Counted from the first letter of the stretch, positions 1 through 8,786 are shown. The stretch is 58,030 bases of DNA from CAIOZW01 sp049317725 (GCA_049317725.1 JBMOHS010000003.1:1-58030); one strand, 5' to 3'. Translations and numbers: made by a program. The notes: generated from the letters alone by a model not told the origin.

Positions 1-53
1 ATTCTCCATTCTCCATTCTCCATTCTCCATTCTCCATTCTCCATTCTCCATTT
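1..53. repeat. heptanucleotide tandem repeat (ATTCTCC)n
   Basis: Seven perfect head-to-tail copies of ATTCTCC (GGAGAAT on the other strand) followed by a partial ATTT. The array is cut by the window start, so its true length is unknown. It lies about 35 nt beyond the lpxI stop codon and no gene is visible between. Seven-base units do not preserve reading frame, so length changes would only be silent if the array is intergenic, as it appears here. Confidence 0.95.
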
Positions 54-87
54 ACTTTCCGGTTGATGAGAGACGTGGAGGGGGACT

Positions 88-918
88 TCAGGAGAGGGAA
101 GGAGCCTGTTCGGCAGGGCGGGCGATGATGGCGATCCGGTGCTGATTGGCAGCGGCGAGGGTCTCCTCCCGGTCGAGAATCAAGGTCCGATCGGCGGTGA
201 GAGAGAGGGCGGTGACACGGCACGCGACGAGCGTCTCGATCGTTCGCGGGCCGATGACAGGAACATCGAAGCGCATGTCCTGATTGGGCTTGGCGACTTT
301 GACGACCCGCAGAGGACGGCCGTGCACCAGCTCGGCGGCGCGGCGGATCGTCGCATCGGTCCCCTCCATGGCCTCGAGAGCGACGACGGCCTGCTGCTTG
401 ACGACGATCGTCTGCCCCAGATCGAGGCGGGCCAGCTCGAGGGCGACGTGCAGGCCGTAGTCAAGGTCCGCCTGCTCCTCCCGGTTGGGAGCCCGACGGG
501 TCAGGACGCCTTGCCTCGCGAGAAGGGGCTGGAGAAAGAGCGTCGAATCGACCAGCTCGATGCCCTCCTTGGCCAGCTCCTCGGCGACCGCTCCGATGAG
601 GGCATCGGTATTGCGCCGCTTCAAGCGCGCGAGCATGCGGGCCATGCGCAGATCCGGCAGGGCCGAGAGGCGAAAGATCTGGACGTGGCGAACTTGGCCG
701 GCCATGATCACCTGCGTGACCCCGTGGTCGCGGAAGAAGCGGATCAGGCGATTGAGCTGGCCGACTCCCACCCATTCGAGCGTCGGTGCCACCTGCTCGA
801 TCGCCGGATCGCTCTCCTCCCGAATGGCGGCGACGACCAGCTCGGCCCCCGCCGCTCGTGCGCCGTCAAGCACGAGAAAGGGGAAGCGTCCATTGCCGGC
901 AATCAGCCCGTAACGCAT
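88..918 (-). CDS. lpxI: UDP-2,3-diacylglucosamine pyrophosphatase LpxI
   Basis: Hydrolyses UDP-2,3-diacylglucosamine to lipid X and UMP in lipid A synthesis, the step done by LpxH in E. coli. The 276-aa length fits the LpxI family. It opens with a glycine-rich LIAGNGRFP segment, has GQVRHVQIF near residues 75-83, and the characteristic C-terminal block KPNQDMRFDVPVIG at about 210-223, which in the family carries the catalytic aspartate. The ATG at 918 was chosen because GAGAGGAGAG precedes it at normal distance; the open frame continues 75 codons upstream but there it overlaps lpxA. It starts 11 nt after the lpxA stop, so it is the last visible gene of the bamA-skp-lpx operon. No lpxB is seen before the window edge. 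Confidence 0.93.
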   Translation of the reverse strand: MRYGLIAGNGRFPFLVLDGARAAGAELVVAAIREESDPAIEQVAPTLEWVGVGQLNRLIRFFRDHGVTQVIMAGQVRHVQIFRLSALPDLRMARMLARLKRRNTDALIGAVAEELAKEGIELVDSTLFLQPLLARQGVLTRRAPNREEQADLDYGLHVALELARLDLGQTIVVKQQAVVALEAMEGTDATIRRAAELVHGRPLRVVKVAKPNQDMRFDVPVIGPRTIETLVACRVTALSLTADRTLILDREETLAAANQHRIAIIARPAEQAPSLS

Positions 919-929
919 CGACTCTCCTC

Positions 930-1709
930 TCACCGGGTCGTCACGCCTCGGGTCGACTGCTCGATAAAGGCGATCAGTCGCTCGACTTCGGGCTGCCCCG
1001 CCAGCTCGGCCCGCATCCGCTCGACCGCTTGGCTCGTATTGAGCCGGGCGGCGAGCAGCCAGCGAAAGGCCTGCTGCAGTGCGCGGATCGCCTCGGCCGA
1101 GAACCCCTTTCGGCGCAAGCCCACGGTGTTGGCACCATAACACTTGGCCTCAGCCCCATCGGTTCGCGCGAAGGGCAGTGCATCCTTGACGATCTTGCTG
1201 AACCCACCGACGAAGGCGTACGTCCCGATCCGGCAGAATTGATGAACGCCAACAAATGCTCCGATAATCGCGTCATCCTCGACCACGACGTGGCCCGCCA
1301 GCGAGGCGATATTGGCAAAGACATTCCGCGAACCGACTTGGCAATCGTGGGCAATGTGGCACTGGGCCATGAGGAGGTTGTCGTCCCCCACCCGTGTAAT
1401 GCCACCGCCACCGACCGTTCCGCGGTTGATCGTCACATATTCCCGAATCGTGTTGCGGCTGCCGATCACCAAGCGGGTCGGCTCCCCCCGGTACTTGAGG
1501 TCCTGTGGGGCTTGGCCGAGGGAGGCGAAGGGGTAGATCCGGGTTCCAGTCCCGATCTCGCAGGGGCCTTCCAGCACAACGTGACCGGCTACTTCGACCT
1601 CGTCAGCGAGGACAACCCCCTCGCCGATCAGGGAGTAAGGCCCGATCGAGACGCCAGTTCCCAAACTCGCCCCCGCGTGGACGATGGCCGTTGGATGAAT
1701 CGTTGACAT
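930..1709 (-). CDS. lpxA: UDP-N-acetylglucosamine O-acyltransferase LpxA
   Basis: First enzyme of lipid A synthesis: moves a 3-hydroxyacyl chain from ACP to the 3-OH of UDP-GlcNAc in the cytoplasm. The 259-aa protein is a left-handed beta-helix of hexapeptide repeats through about residue 190 with a C-terminal helical domain. The catalytic histidine lies in HIAHDC near residue 121, equivalent to His125 of E. coli. Length matches the family. The ATG at 1709 is 36 nt downstream of the fabZ stop, and lpxI follows after 11 nt, in the usual fabZ-lpxA-lpxI order. Confidence 0.97.
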   Translation of the reverse strand: MSTIHPTAIVHAGASLGTGVSIGPYSLIGEGVVLADEVEVAGHVVLEGPCEIGTGTRIYPFASLGQAPQDLKYRGEPTRLVIGSRNTIREYVTINRGTVGGGGITRVGDDNLLMAQCHIAHDCQVGSRNVFANIASLAGHVVVEDDAIIGAFVGVHQFCRIGTYAFVGGFSKIVKDALPFARTDGAEAKCYGANTVGLRRKGFSAEAIRALQQAFRWLLAARLNTSQAVERMRAELAGQPEVERLIAFIEQSTRGVTTR

Positions 1710-1745
1710 CTGTTCCTCAAGTGGAGATGGAGAAGAGATCCGGCG

Positions 1746-2183
1746 CTAGGGCCGATGCTTATCGGCCAGGACGGAGGAGATCGTCGCTTCCGTCACCAGT
1801 TGGCCGTCGACAAAGGCCTCCGCCTTCAACTTGGCATAGCCCATGCGGTATTTGAGCACGGTCGCTTCGATGCGCAACTGGTCGCCCGGAACGACGGGGC
1901 GCCGGAAACGCGCCTCCTCGATCCCTGTGAAATAGATCAGCTTGCTCTCCCTGTCCGGTACCTCCCGAAAGAGGAGAACAGCTCCGGTTTGGGCCATCGC
2001 CTCGATGATCATCACGCCCGGGAAGACGGGTGCCCCCGGGAAGTGCCCTTCAAAGACGGCCTCGTTGATCGAGATGTTCTTGATCGCGACGATCCGTTTG
2101 AGGGGCTCCAGCTCGATGACCCGGTCGATCAAGAGCATGGGATACCGATGTGGCAGAATTGCCTGGATCTCCTTGATGTCCAT
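1746..2183 (-). CDS. fabZ: 3-hydroxyacyl-[ACP] dehydratase FabZ
   Basis: Dehydrates 3-hydroxyacyl-ACP in fatty acid elongation and competes with LpxA and LpxD for hydroxyacyl-ACP, which explains its place in this operon. The 145-aa hot-dog protein carries PHRYPMLLIDR at residues 11-21, the active-site FEGHFPG with His47, and the catalytic Glu61 in VMIIEAMAQTG. The start at 2183 (MDIKEIQ) matches family length; the 32 upstream codons of open frame are not conserved-looking. Confidence 0.96.
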   Translation of the reverse strand: MDIKEIQAILPHRYPMLLIDRVIELEPLKRIVAIKNISINEAVFEGHFPGAPVFPGVMIIEAMAQTGAVLLFREVPDRESKLIYFTGIEEARFRRPVVPGDQLRIEATVLKYRMGYAKLKAEAFVDGQLVTEATISSVLADKHRP

Positions 2184-2289
2184 GAGTTGTTCGTTCTCTC
2201 TTTTTCTGATCTGGTGCGGAGCGACCGTCTGGGGAGGAACGCCCTCCCCTGCTCGGCCCTGCCCAGGATGTCCTCTCACTGCAGGGAGG

Positions 2290-3342
2290 TCACGACTCGC
2301 CGCGCGATTCCGGCGCCGACTGCTTCTCCATCCGACGCAGACGCTCGTAGAGTTCGGGAAGGCGCGCGTAGAGCACTTGTGAACGACGCCATTGTTGGTA
2401 GTCCATCGCGGGCATCATCCCGCCGACGACTTTTCCGTCGGCGACGCTCTTGGTGACACCGGTCCGGGCCGTGATGACGACCTGGTCACCGATGGTGATG
2501 TGTTGATTGGTTCCGATCTGGCCGGCGATGATGCAGCGACGGCCGACGCGTGTCCCTCCGGAGAACCCGGCGAGGGCCGCAACGACGGTGTCTTCGCCAA
2601 TCTCGACATTGTGTCCAATCTGGATCAGGTTGTCGAACTTGGCGCCCCGCCGAATTCGCGTCTCCCCGAATCCTCCGCGATCGACGCAGCAGTTGGCTCC
2701 CAGCTCGACGTCATCCTCGATGACGACCCGTCCGACTTGGAGCAGCTTGACCTGCCGCCCCTCCTCATCCGGGGTGAAGCTGAAGCCATCCGCCCCGATG
2801 ACCGATCCGCTGTGAATCCGACAGCGGGCCCCAATCCAGGTCCCCTCATAGACGGTGACATTCGGAAAGATCTCCGTCTCCGGGCCGACCTCGACCTGAT
2901 CTCCCAGGACGACGCCCGGGTGGAGTGTCACGCGATCGCCGATCCGACAGCCGTCTCCAATCGTCACTCGCGGGTGGATCGAACAGTCTGCGCCCAATTC
3001 TGATCCTTCGCCGAGGACGAGATCCGGGCTGACCCCCCTCGATCGGTACGGCCGCGCGTGGAAGAAGGCGATCGCCCGGGCGAAGGCCAGTTTGGGATTC
3101 CGGGCGATGAGGAGGTTCCGGCCCAAGAGGCGCGGCTCGCTCGCCAGCGAAGGGGGGACCAGAAAGGCCGTGGCCTTGGTCTCTACCGCTTCGGCCAAGC
3201 GTGCCCCGTCAGCAACATAGGTCAACTCCCCCGCCTGCACGAAAGAGAGCGACGACACCCCGGCGACGATGACAGCAGCATCACCTTGCGTCGCCGCTCC
3301 CAGTTGCGCAGCGAGGTCTCCCAATGGGATCTTCTTCGACAT
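2290..3342 (-). CDS. lpxD: UDP-3-O-(3-hydroxyacyl)glucosamine N-acyltransferase LpxD
   Basis: Adds the second hydroxyacyl chain to UDP-3-O-acylglucosamine. It has 350 aa: an N-terminal uridine-binding domain (about 1-100), then a hexapeptide-repeat beta-helix with ADGFSF near 184-189, NCCVDRG at 217-223 and NLIQIGHNVEIG with the catalytic His244 (equivalent to E. coli His239), and a C-terminal helix. The ATG at 3342 is preceded by a purine-rich AAGGAGAG. It is separated from the upstream skp gene by 211 nt containing a terminator-like hairpin, so it may be partly uncoupled from bamA-skp transcription. Confidence 0.97.
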   Translation of the reverse strand: MSKKIPLGDLAAQLGAATQGDAAVIVAGVSSLSFVQAGELTYVADGARLAEAVETKATAFLVPPSLASEPRLLGRNLLIARNPKLAFARAIAFFHARPYRSRGVSPDLVLGEGSELGADCSIHPRVTIGDGCRIGDRVTLHPGVVLGDQVEVGPETEIFPNVTVYEGTWIGARCRIHSGSVIGADGFSFTPDEEGRQVKLLQVGRVVIEDDVELGANCCVDRGGFGETRIRRGAKFDNLIQIGHNVEIGEDTVVAALAGFSGGTRVGRRCIIAGQIGTNQHITIGDQVVITARTGVTKSVADGKVVGGMMPAMDYQQWRRSQVLYARLPELYERLRRMEKQSAPESRGES

Positions 3343-3402
3343 GGCTGGTCTCTCCTTGAACGGGAGCCCCGCCCTCCCGCAACTGGGAGGAGAAAGAAAA
3401 TC

Positions 3403-3445
3403 GGCACGCGAGAGAACCGATGTCGTTCCGGCTTTCTCGCGTGCC
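3403..3445 (-). terminator. terminator-like hairpin inside the bamA-skp-lpx operon
   Basis: An 11-bp perfect inverted repeat, GGCACGCGAGA at 3403-3413 and TCTCGCGTGCC at 3435-3445, with a partly self-complementary 21-nt centre. On the minus strand the stem is followed by a T-rich run (GATTTTCTTTCTCC). It lies downstream of the skp stop (3554) and 60 nt before the lpxD start, so it could give partial termination or mark an mRNA processing boundary. Confidence 0.5.
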
Positions 3446-3553
3446 AGTCTCTCGTATTCTCATCTTCAGGCTGACTTCTTGAATCGTCTGGTCTCTCCCG
3501 AGAAGGGGGCATCAGGCGATCAGAATCAACCGAGCTCGGCGTCACACGGGCCG

Positions 3554-4153
3554 CTACTTGGCGGCCGGGTTGGCCTTGTTGTACTCCTTGATGAAGTCCT
3601 CGGTGACGTTGGTATTGGGCGAGGCAAAGATCAGCACTCCGGCCTGCTGCGCCGCGCCCCCCTCGAGTACCATGACGATGCCGCGGGCTTGACAGTACTG
3701 CTCCAGAAAGCGGCCGACCTTCTCGTAGACGGGCTGGGAGATCTCACCAAGCCGCTTCTGACCAAAGGCCTCGTAGTCCTCGGCACGACGCTTGAGGGTC
3801 TTCTCCTTCTCGGTCGCCTCTTCGACCCATTGGTTGCGGACCTGGACGCTGACCGTGCTGCCCTGCGTCTGGATCTTGTTCTTGAGGTTGTTGACCTCTT
3901 CCTCCAGGGCTTGGATCTCCTTCTTCTTCGGCTCGAACTCCGCGTTGAGCGTTTCGAGACGGAGTCGCAGTTCGTCGATGCCAGTCCGGAACTGGGCCGT
4001 ATCGATGTAGGCCACCTTGCCCTCAGCTCCTGTTCCACCGGCCTTCGGGGCGGCCGCTCCTGCGGCCGGGGTCGCCGGCGGGGTTGGCGTCTGGCTCCAC
4101 GCGACGCTGGTCGCCATCACCGCCAGCACAACAGCACACAAATGCTTCATCAT
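3554..4153 (-). CDS. OmpH/Skp-family periplasmic chaperone (second copy)
   Basis: Predicted periplasmic holdase for unfolded outer-membrane proteins on their way to BamA. It starts with a signal peptide (MMKHLCAVVLAVMATSVAWS), then a Pro/Ala linker, the Skp beta-strand opening KVAYIDTAQF and a long charged coiled coil (about 60-140). The C-terminal half aligns with the neighbouring copy: VYEKVGRFLEQYC here, VYDKLSKFLDEYC there. The start at 4153 is preferred because AGGAG stands 10 nt upstream; an ATG at 4183 in the same frame lacks a good ribosome site. Confidence 0.88.
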   Translation of the reverse strand: MMKHLCAVVLAVMATSVAWSQTPTPPATPAAGAAAPKAGGTGAEGKVAYIDTAQFRTGIDELRLRLETLNAEFEPKKKEIQALEEEVNNLKNKIQTQGSTVSVQVRNQWVEEATEKEKTLKRRAEDYEAFGQKRLGEISQPVYEKVGRFLEQYCQARGIVMVLEGGAAQQAGVLIFASPNTNVTEDFIKEYNKANPAAK

Positions 4154-4332
4154 CTTCTTCACGCTCCTTTTAGTCGATTCCATGATTACTTTCTGGTCTG
4201 ACAGGCAGATCGACGATCTCCTGGGTCCACTCTCCCCTGTTCATTGGGGATCAAAGGGGGATCGGGATCGGCCTTTTCCAATCAAATCCGGTTCACATGC
4301 AATTCTTCGGTAGCAACTGCTCACCCGCTCGA

Positions 4333-4923
4333 TCAGGGCTTCGCCGGCGCGGCTGGCGGCTGAAAAGGGTGCGCCTTGTTGTAAGCCGCGAGAAAGATGT
4401 CGGTGATGTTGGCGGTCTGCGAGGCGTAAACAATAATGCCTGTCTCCTGAAGGCGCCGGGCATCGTAGACCGAGGTGATCCCGTTCTGTCGGCAATACTC
4501 GTCGAGGAACTTGCTTAGCTTGTCGTAGACCGCTTCCGTCTCCTCCCCCTCACGGCGGCGGGCCAATACCTGAAGATCCTCGAGCTTGCGCTGGTACTCC
4601 TTCTTGGCAATCTCGATGTCGGCCGAGAGGCGCGACGCCTGCGGCGGCGTCAACGTCCGGTTCTCCGCCAGCGTCTTCTCCTGCGCCGCCAGCTTGGTCT
4701 GCATCGATTCCAGCTCGGTGTAGAAGGAGCTGAACTCCGTCTGCAGTTTGTCATATTTGTACTTCAGTTCGCCAACCTGCTCCCGGAACGAGAGAATATC
4801 GACGATGGCGATCTTCATCTTGGGGACGTCCACCGCCGCCGGGGCGGCGGCCTGCCCAAAGGCGATCGATCCGCCCAACAATACCCACCCCACTATCAAC
4901 CCAATGGTCTGTCTGATCCTCAC
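4333..4923 (-). CDS. OmpH/Skp-family periplasmic chaperone (first copy)
   Basis: A 196-aa Skp-like protein next to bamA. The chosen start is GTG at 4923, preceded by GGGAG at 6 nt; it places a signal peptide (VRIRQTIGLIVGWVLLGGSIAFGQA) at the N-terminus, whereas the open frame extends 60 codons upstream into the bamA end. Mature protein: KMKIAIVDILSFREQ strand, then a long coiled coil (about 55-140) and a C-terminal strand/helix region ending in Pro/Ala. The 121-nt gap after bamA shows no obvious promoter. Two tandem diverged copies imply either heteromeric trimers or different clients. Confidence 0.88.
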   Translation of the reverse strand: MRIRQTIGLIVGWVLLGGSIAFGQAAAPAAVDVPKMKIAIVDILSFREQVGELKYKYDKLQTEFSSFYTELESMQTKLAAQEKTLAENRTLTPPQASRLSADIEIAKKEYQRKLEDLQVLARRREGEETEAVYDKLSKFLDEYCRQNGITSVYDARRLQETGIIVYASQTANITDIFLAAYNKAHPFQPPAAPAKP

Positions 4924-5044
4924 GACGTTCTCCCTCTTCGAGATATGAAATGCAATTTCTGACAACTTCGGTGACGGGCCAGATTGGTTCCCGCGACACA
5001 CCGCAGCACCTTTTCCGCCGGATCCGCTCGCCCACTTTCTCCGT

Positions 5045-8044
5045 TCAGAATGTTCGTCCCACTGTAAACCGCAGCACGGTCCGTCGCTCGATGAAGAGGA
5101 CACGCGGGTCTGTCACATCCGTTCGCGCCTGCGGATTGAAGGCGTAGATCAACCGGAATGGCACGTTGATGACCGGCATCTGCACCCGGAACTCCAGTCC
5201 GTAGGACGATCGCACATCGGAGAAGAGCTTGACCTTCTGCTCCGAGGAACGAAGAAAACTGTAATCGCGGGACTCCCCTTCGAGGTAGATGCGACGGTAG
5301 CCCACTGGATCTCCCAGAAAGTCGCGGGAGGTGCTGGACAGTTCCTCTTCGGTCGCGATCCGGCCGGCGGGATTGAGGAGCAACCCCGTCCGGGTGATCA
5401 ATTGGTTGACATAGTTGGTCGTCACCAGCTGATCAGCGTAGCGCCGGGAGTTGAAGGTGCTGCCCAGATCGGCGAAGGCCGCGATCGAGAGGACGCTGAA
5501 GACCGGTACCCGGTACTCCAGGTTGTAGATGAACTGGCTGTCTCCACCGATCGGTGTGAAGAAGCGCCCCGCGTTGACGACGTTGCAACCGGTCGCCTGA
5601 TCATTGACCTCTCCGCAGGTCGCATTCCCGACTCGCTGGGATGGCGACTCGAAGGTGTAGTTGCGCAGAACGCTTGGGTGGACCGTTCCTGCCGGAGCGT
5701 CGATAAATCTGGTAGGATCGGCGGGGTCGATGACCTTCGCCTTGACTTCCCTGGTCGAGAGGAACGACTCCGACGAGGCGACCGGCGAGATCGACCGGAA
5801 GTTATAGCCGCGAATATCGAACTCCCCCCCTAAAAAGAACCGCTCGAAGATCGGGATTCCGCCCACGAAAGAGAGTGAATTGGTGTCAAAAGGGCGGCCA
5901 AATGTCCGGATCGTGTCGGCACGGGCCCGCATCGCGATGACGTGCGGTTTGTCCGTGCGGCGTCGGAAGACCGGCACGAAGAGCTGATACTCGACCGAGG
6001 GGGCAATCGTCTTGACGTCCCCTCCCAGGATACCTCCCGCTAACGAGAACCCAAGGAAGAGGCTCTGTCCGCGCGTCGCGTCGATCGCCGCGTTCTTCGT
6101 GTTGTAGAAGAGGTTGGGAGTGATTCGGCTCGTCAAGATCCGCGGCTGGGAGAAGGTGACAGGAATGTCATTGCTCGGGTCATTGTCCCGATTGACCTTC
6201 GGGTCCTGGATACTGTTGGTCGTCAACGAGTAGGTCAGGCCAAACCGTGTCAACCCAGCGAAGTTGCGGAACCGACGGGTGAGAAGCTGCAAGGGGGCCG
6301 AAAGATTGATCGTTCCACCGGTGGTCTGCTGCGTGAAGAGGGTGTTGGCATCGATCGAACTGAGCCCGAAAAAGCTGTTCTGTAGCAACTGCGCCGCGTT
6401 CCCGAAGTTGAATCCCTGGCCGACAAACTGGGCGCGTTGCGCGAAGAGCGAAACGCCGAGGCTGATCGGTCTGCCCATCAGATACGGCTCAGTGAAGCCG
6501 AAACTGGCGAAGACTTGTCGGTTTCCCCCCGAGAGGGCGAGACTGAGCGACTCCCCATATCCAAGCAGGTTGTTGGTCGAATATTCCACCCCGAAGAAGC
6601 TCCCGGCAAATCCGGAGACTCCCCCGTTGAGCTGGATCTGCTGTCGCCCACGCTCCTTGACCTGCAGGTCGATGTCGACCGTCTGATCCCGATCGTTGGT
6701 ACGCGTAATCGCGTCCTTGTCCTTGATCTCGTCGAAGAGTCCCAACTGGTTGAGGCGCAGGATCGAGTAGTCCCAACGACGCTTGTTATAGGGGTCCCCC
6801 TCGTTGAGCAGGACTTCGCGCCGCAGGACGGCGTCGCGGGTATTGGTATTCCCGATGAACTCCAGCCGCCGCATGGTGAATTGACGCCCCTCGTCGACCT
6901 CAAGCGTGACCTCGAGATCCCCCTCTTCGGCCGAATCGGCCCGGGGGAGAAACTTCGGAATGAAGTTGACATCGGCCTGTATGTAGCCCTGGACACCGTA
7001 AAGGTCTTTGATCCCTTTGTAGACGTTGTCCATGATCTTCTTGGCGTCGATGTACTCTCCAACCCGCAGGCTGGAGACCGCGCTGACCACGCCGGGTTGG
7101 AAGATGGTGACCCCCTTCTCCTCGACCTTGGTGATCTTGTAACGGCGACCGACATCGACCGGAATGATCACTTTCAGGCCTGGCCCCTTTTTGCGGAGCC
7201 CCGGGAACGGGATGGGAAAGCCACCCGTTACCGTACCGGCACTCTCCACCTTCGGCTCGCCAAGCTTCGATTCAAGGTAGCCCCGCTGCCCGAGAAAGAG
7301 GCGGATCCGTTCGAGGTCATCCTGAAGCTTCTCCTTGAAATAGATGTCTTTCGAAGTCAGTGTCGAGAGAAAACCGGCCTCCTTGACCAGCTTCATCGCG
7401 CCACGCAGACGACGCTGAGAGAAGCCATCCCGGTCCCCGACAAACTCGATCTCTTTGATGCGGACTCGCGGGCCCTCCTCGACGTTGAAGATGAGGGCGA
7501 CCGTTGTCGCGGAGATGTCCTCGACCTCGACCTCGACGACAGCCTCCGGGTGGCCCTTCTCCGCGAGAATCTCCCGAAGGGCCAAGCGGGCACCATTGGC
7601 CTTCGCCGGATCGAACTGGGACTCCTTGCTGACCTGGACGCGCCGCTCCTTGAATCGCGTCAGAACGTCGCTCTCCGTCGCTGACTTCAAGCCACGGTAC
7701 TGCAGGTCGCGGATGATCGGATACTCCTTGACTTGAAAGATGATGATCTTGCCGCCCCTTGGCCCATCCTCGACGTAGAGTTTGGTGCCGAGCGGGTCGA
7801 AGAGGCCCATCTGAATGATCGCCTGCAGATCCCGCTGTGCCAGTCCAAGGTTGAAAGGATCCTGGGGCTTGCTCTGCACGTAGTAGAGAATCGATTCGCG
7901 TGGGATCCGACGGTTCCCTCTGATCTCGACATCCTCGACGAAGACTGCCTGATTGGCCGGTTGTGCCAAAATTTGATCGGGGGAGAAGAGGGTAAGTAAG
8001 ACGAAAATTGTTGCGCTTGCCAGAACGGTAATGCGCTGAGCCAT
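5045..8044 (-). CDS. bamA: outer-membrane protein assembly factor BamA
   Basis: Core of the BAM complex, folding beta-barrel proteins into the outer membrane. The 999-aa protein begins with a signal peptide (MAQRITVLASATIFVLLTLF...ILAQ). A string of POTRA domains fills about residues 35-440, with typical openings such as VEDVEIRGNRRIP and the later FTMRRLEFIGNTNTRD. The C-terminal 16-strand barrel contains inserted loops and ends in the family signature VLRFTVGRTF with terminal Phe. The ATG at 8044 has GGGAG 7 nt upstream; open frame upstream of it is not credible. It is larger than E. coli BamA (about 810 aa), mostly from extended barrel loops (Pro/Asn-rich stretch around 780-900). Confidence 0.95.
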   Translation of the reverse strand: MAQRITVLASATIFVLLTLFSPDQILAQPANQAVFVEDVEIRGNRRIPRESILYYVQSKPQDPFNLGLAQRDLQAIIQMGLFDPLGTKLYVEDGPRGGKIIIFQVKEYPIIRDLQYRGLKSATESDVLTRFKERRVQVSKESQFDPAKANGARLALREILAEKGHPEAVVEVEVEDISATTVALIFNVEEGPRVRIKEIEFVGDRDGFSQRRLRGAMKLVKEAGFLSTLTSKDIYFKEKLQDDLERIRLFLGQRGYLESKLGEPKVESAGTVTGGFPIPFPGLRKKGPGLKVIIPVDVGRRYKITKVEEKGVTIFQPGVVSAVSSLRVGEYIDAKKIMDNVYKGIKDLYGVQGYIQADVNFIPKFLPRADSAEEGDLEVTLEVDEGRQFTMRRLEFIGNTNTRDAVLRREVLLNEGDPYNKRRWDYSILRLNQLGLFDEIKDKDAITRTNDRDQTVDIDLQVKERGRQQIQLNGGVSGFAGSFFGVEYSTNNLLGYGESLSLALSGGNRQVFASFGFTEPYLMGRPISLGVSLFAQRAQFVGQGFNFGNAAQLLQNSFFGLSSIDANTLFTQQTTGGTINLSAPLQLLTRRFRNFAGLTRFGLTYSLTTNSIQDPKVNRDNDPSNDIPVTFSQPRILTSRITPNLFYNTKNAAIDATRGQSLFLGFSLAGGILGGDVKTIAPSVEYQLFVPVFRRRTDKPHVIAMRARADTIRTFGRPFDTNSLSFVGGIPIFERFFLGGEFDIRGYNFRSISPVASSESFLSTREVKAKVIDPADPTRFIDAPAGTVHPSVLRNYTFESPSQRVGNATCGEVNDQATGCNVVNAGRFFTPIGGDSQFIYNLEYRVPVFSVLSIAAFADLGSTFNSRRYADQLVTTNYVNQLITRTGLLLNPAGRIATEEELSSTSRDFLGDPVGYRRIYLEGESRDYSFLRSSEQKVKLFSDVRSSYGLEFRVQMPVINVPFRLIYAFNPQARTDVTDPRVLFIERRTVLRFTVGRTF

Positions 8045-8786
8045 GCAAGTTCTCCCATCTCGACAATGTCGATCGCGCTCCATCTTCATCATTTTATGAT
8101 CTCGCCTCTCCCCTGCCGACGGGGCTCCACCGGGCACGATCTGGTGAATCTGGGGGACCGTGCCCCGGCGGCAGTCGTTGATCTTCAGCATTCTCTCCGG
8201 TCGTGGGTCGAACGGATCGGGGTGGTTCCTCTCCTGTCCTCTCTTCGGCCCTCTCTTCCATTCGGGACCAGACAAGAGCGAGGAACTTGATTCGGCAGGG
8301 TTTTGAATATTCATGGTTGGGGCAGGGTCCGACTTTCGTCTTCAGTCTCGCTCTCTTTTGGTCGTTTTCTCTCTTCCGCTGGCCACTCTTTAGACTCGGC
8401 CTTGAGCCACTCGACTACATTCGGCAGAACCCCACCTCACGCCAGCCGCAGACTGGCTTTCATCTGACTGGATGAAATCATTGACCGAGCGGGCAATCAA
8501 CCGTGCGACTTGAAGCTGCCATCTGAAACTGCCAGACTGTCCAAGCCGGCTTGGGTGGTGATTGACCAGGAATCATCCCTGGGGCCACCGCTGAGACTGT
8601 ATCTTCCTCAGGTTGGGGCTTGCCAAACAATCCTCGTCAGAACGATCCTCATTCCCCAATTTTGCAGCCTCATTTTAAGAGCGCGAATTATACGAAACTT
8701 CTCCCCGGTTGAACAACCCTCTCCCGGTTCCGGTCTCCATTCCGGACCGATTTTCCACACGGAGAAGAGGGGGGAGAGGGGAATGG
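8045..8786. other. long non-coding gap between clpC and bamA
   Basis: No convincing gene on either strand. It contains a minus-strand promoter-like pair (8687-8716) and three inverted repeats: GCCAG-N7-CTGGC (8441-8457), TTTCATC-N6-GATGAAA (8458-8477) and a perfect 14-bp palindrome CCAAGCCGGCTTGG (8541-8554). If the promoter is real, bamA mRNA would carry a leader of about 640 nt. Confidence 0.6.
8687..8716 (-). promoter_or_regulatory. candidate sigma-70 promoter for the bamA operon
   Basis: On the minus strand a perfect TATAAT (8687-8692) is separated by 18 nt from TTGTTC (8711-8716). The weak -35 lies inside the 12-bp palindrome GGTTGAACAACC (8707-8718), which could be an operator. The -10 is strong; the -35 matches only three of six consensus bases. 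Confidence 0.45.

Noticed and set aside
8203..8475. A 90-codon plus-strand frame in the clpC-bamA gap
   Set aside because: No ribosome site, low-quality hydrophobic stretch and no recognisable domain.
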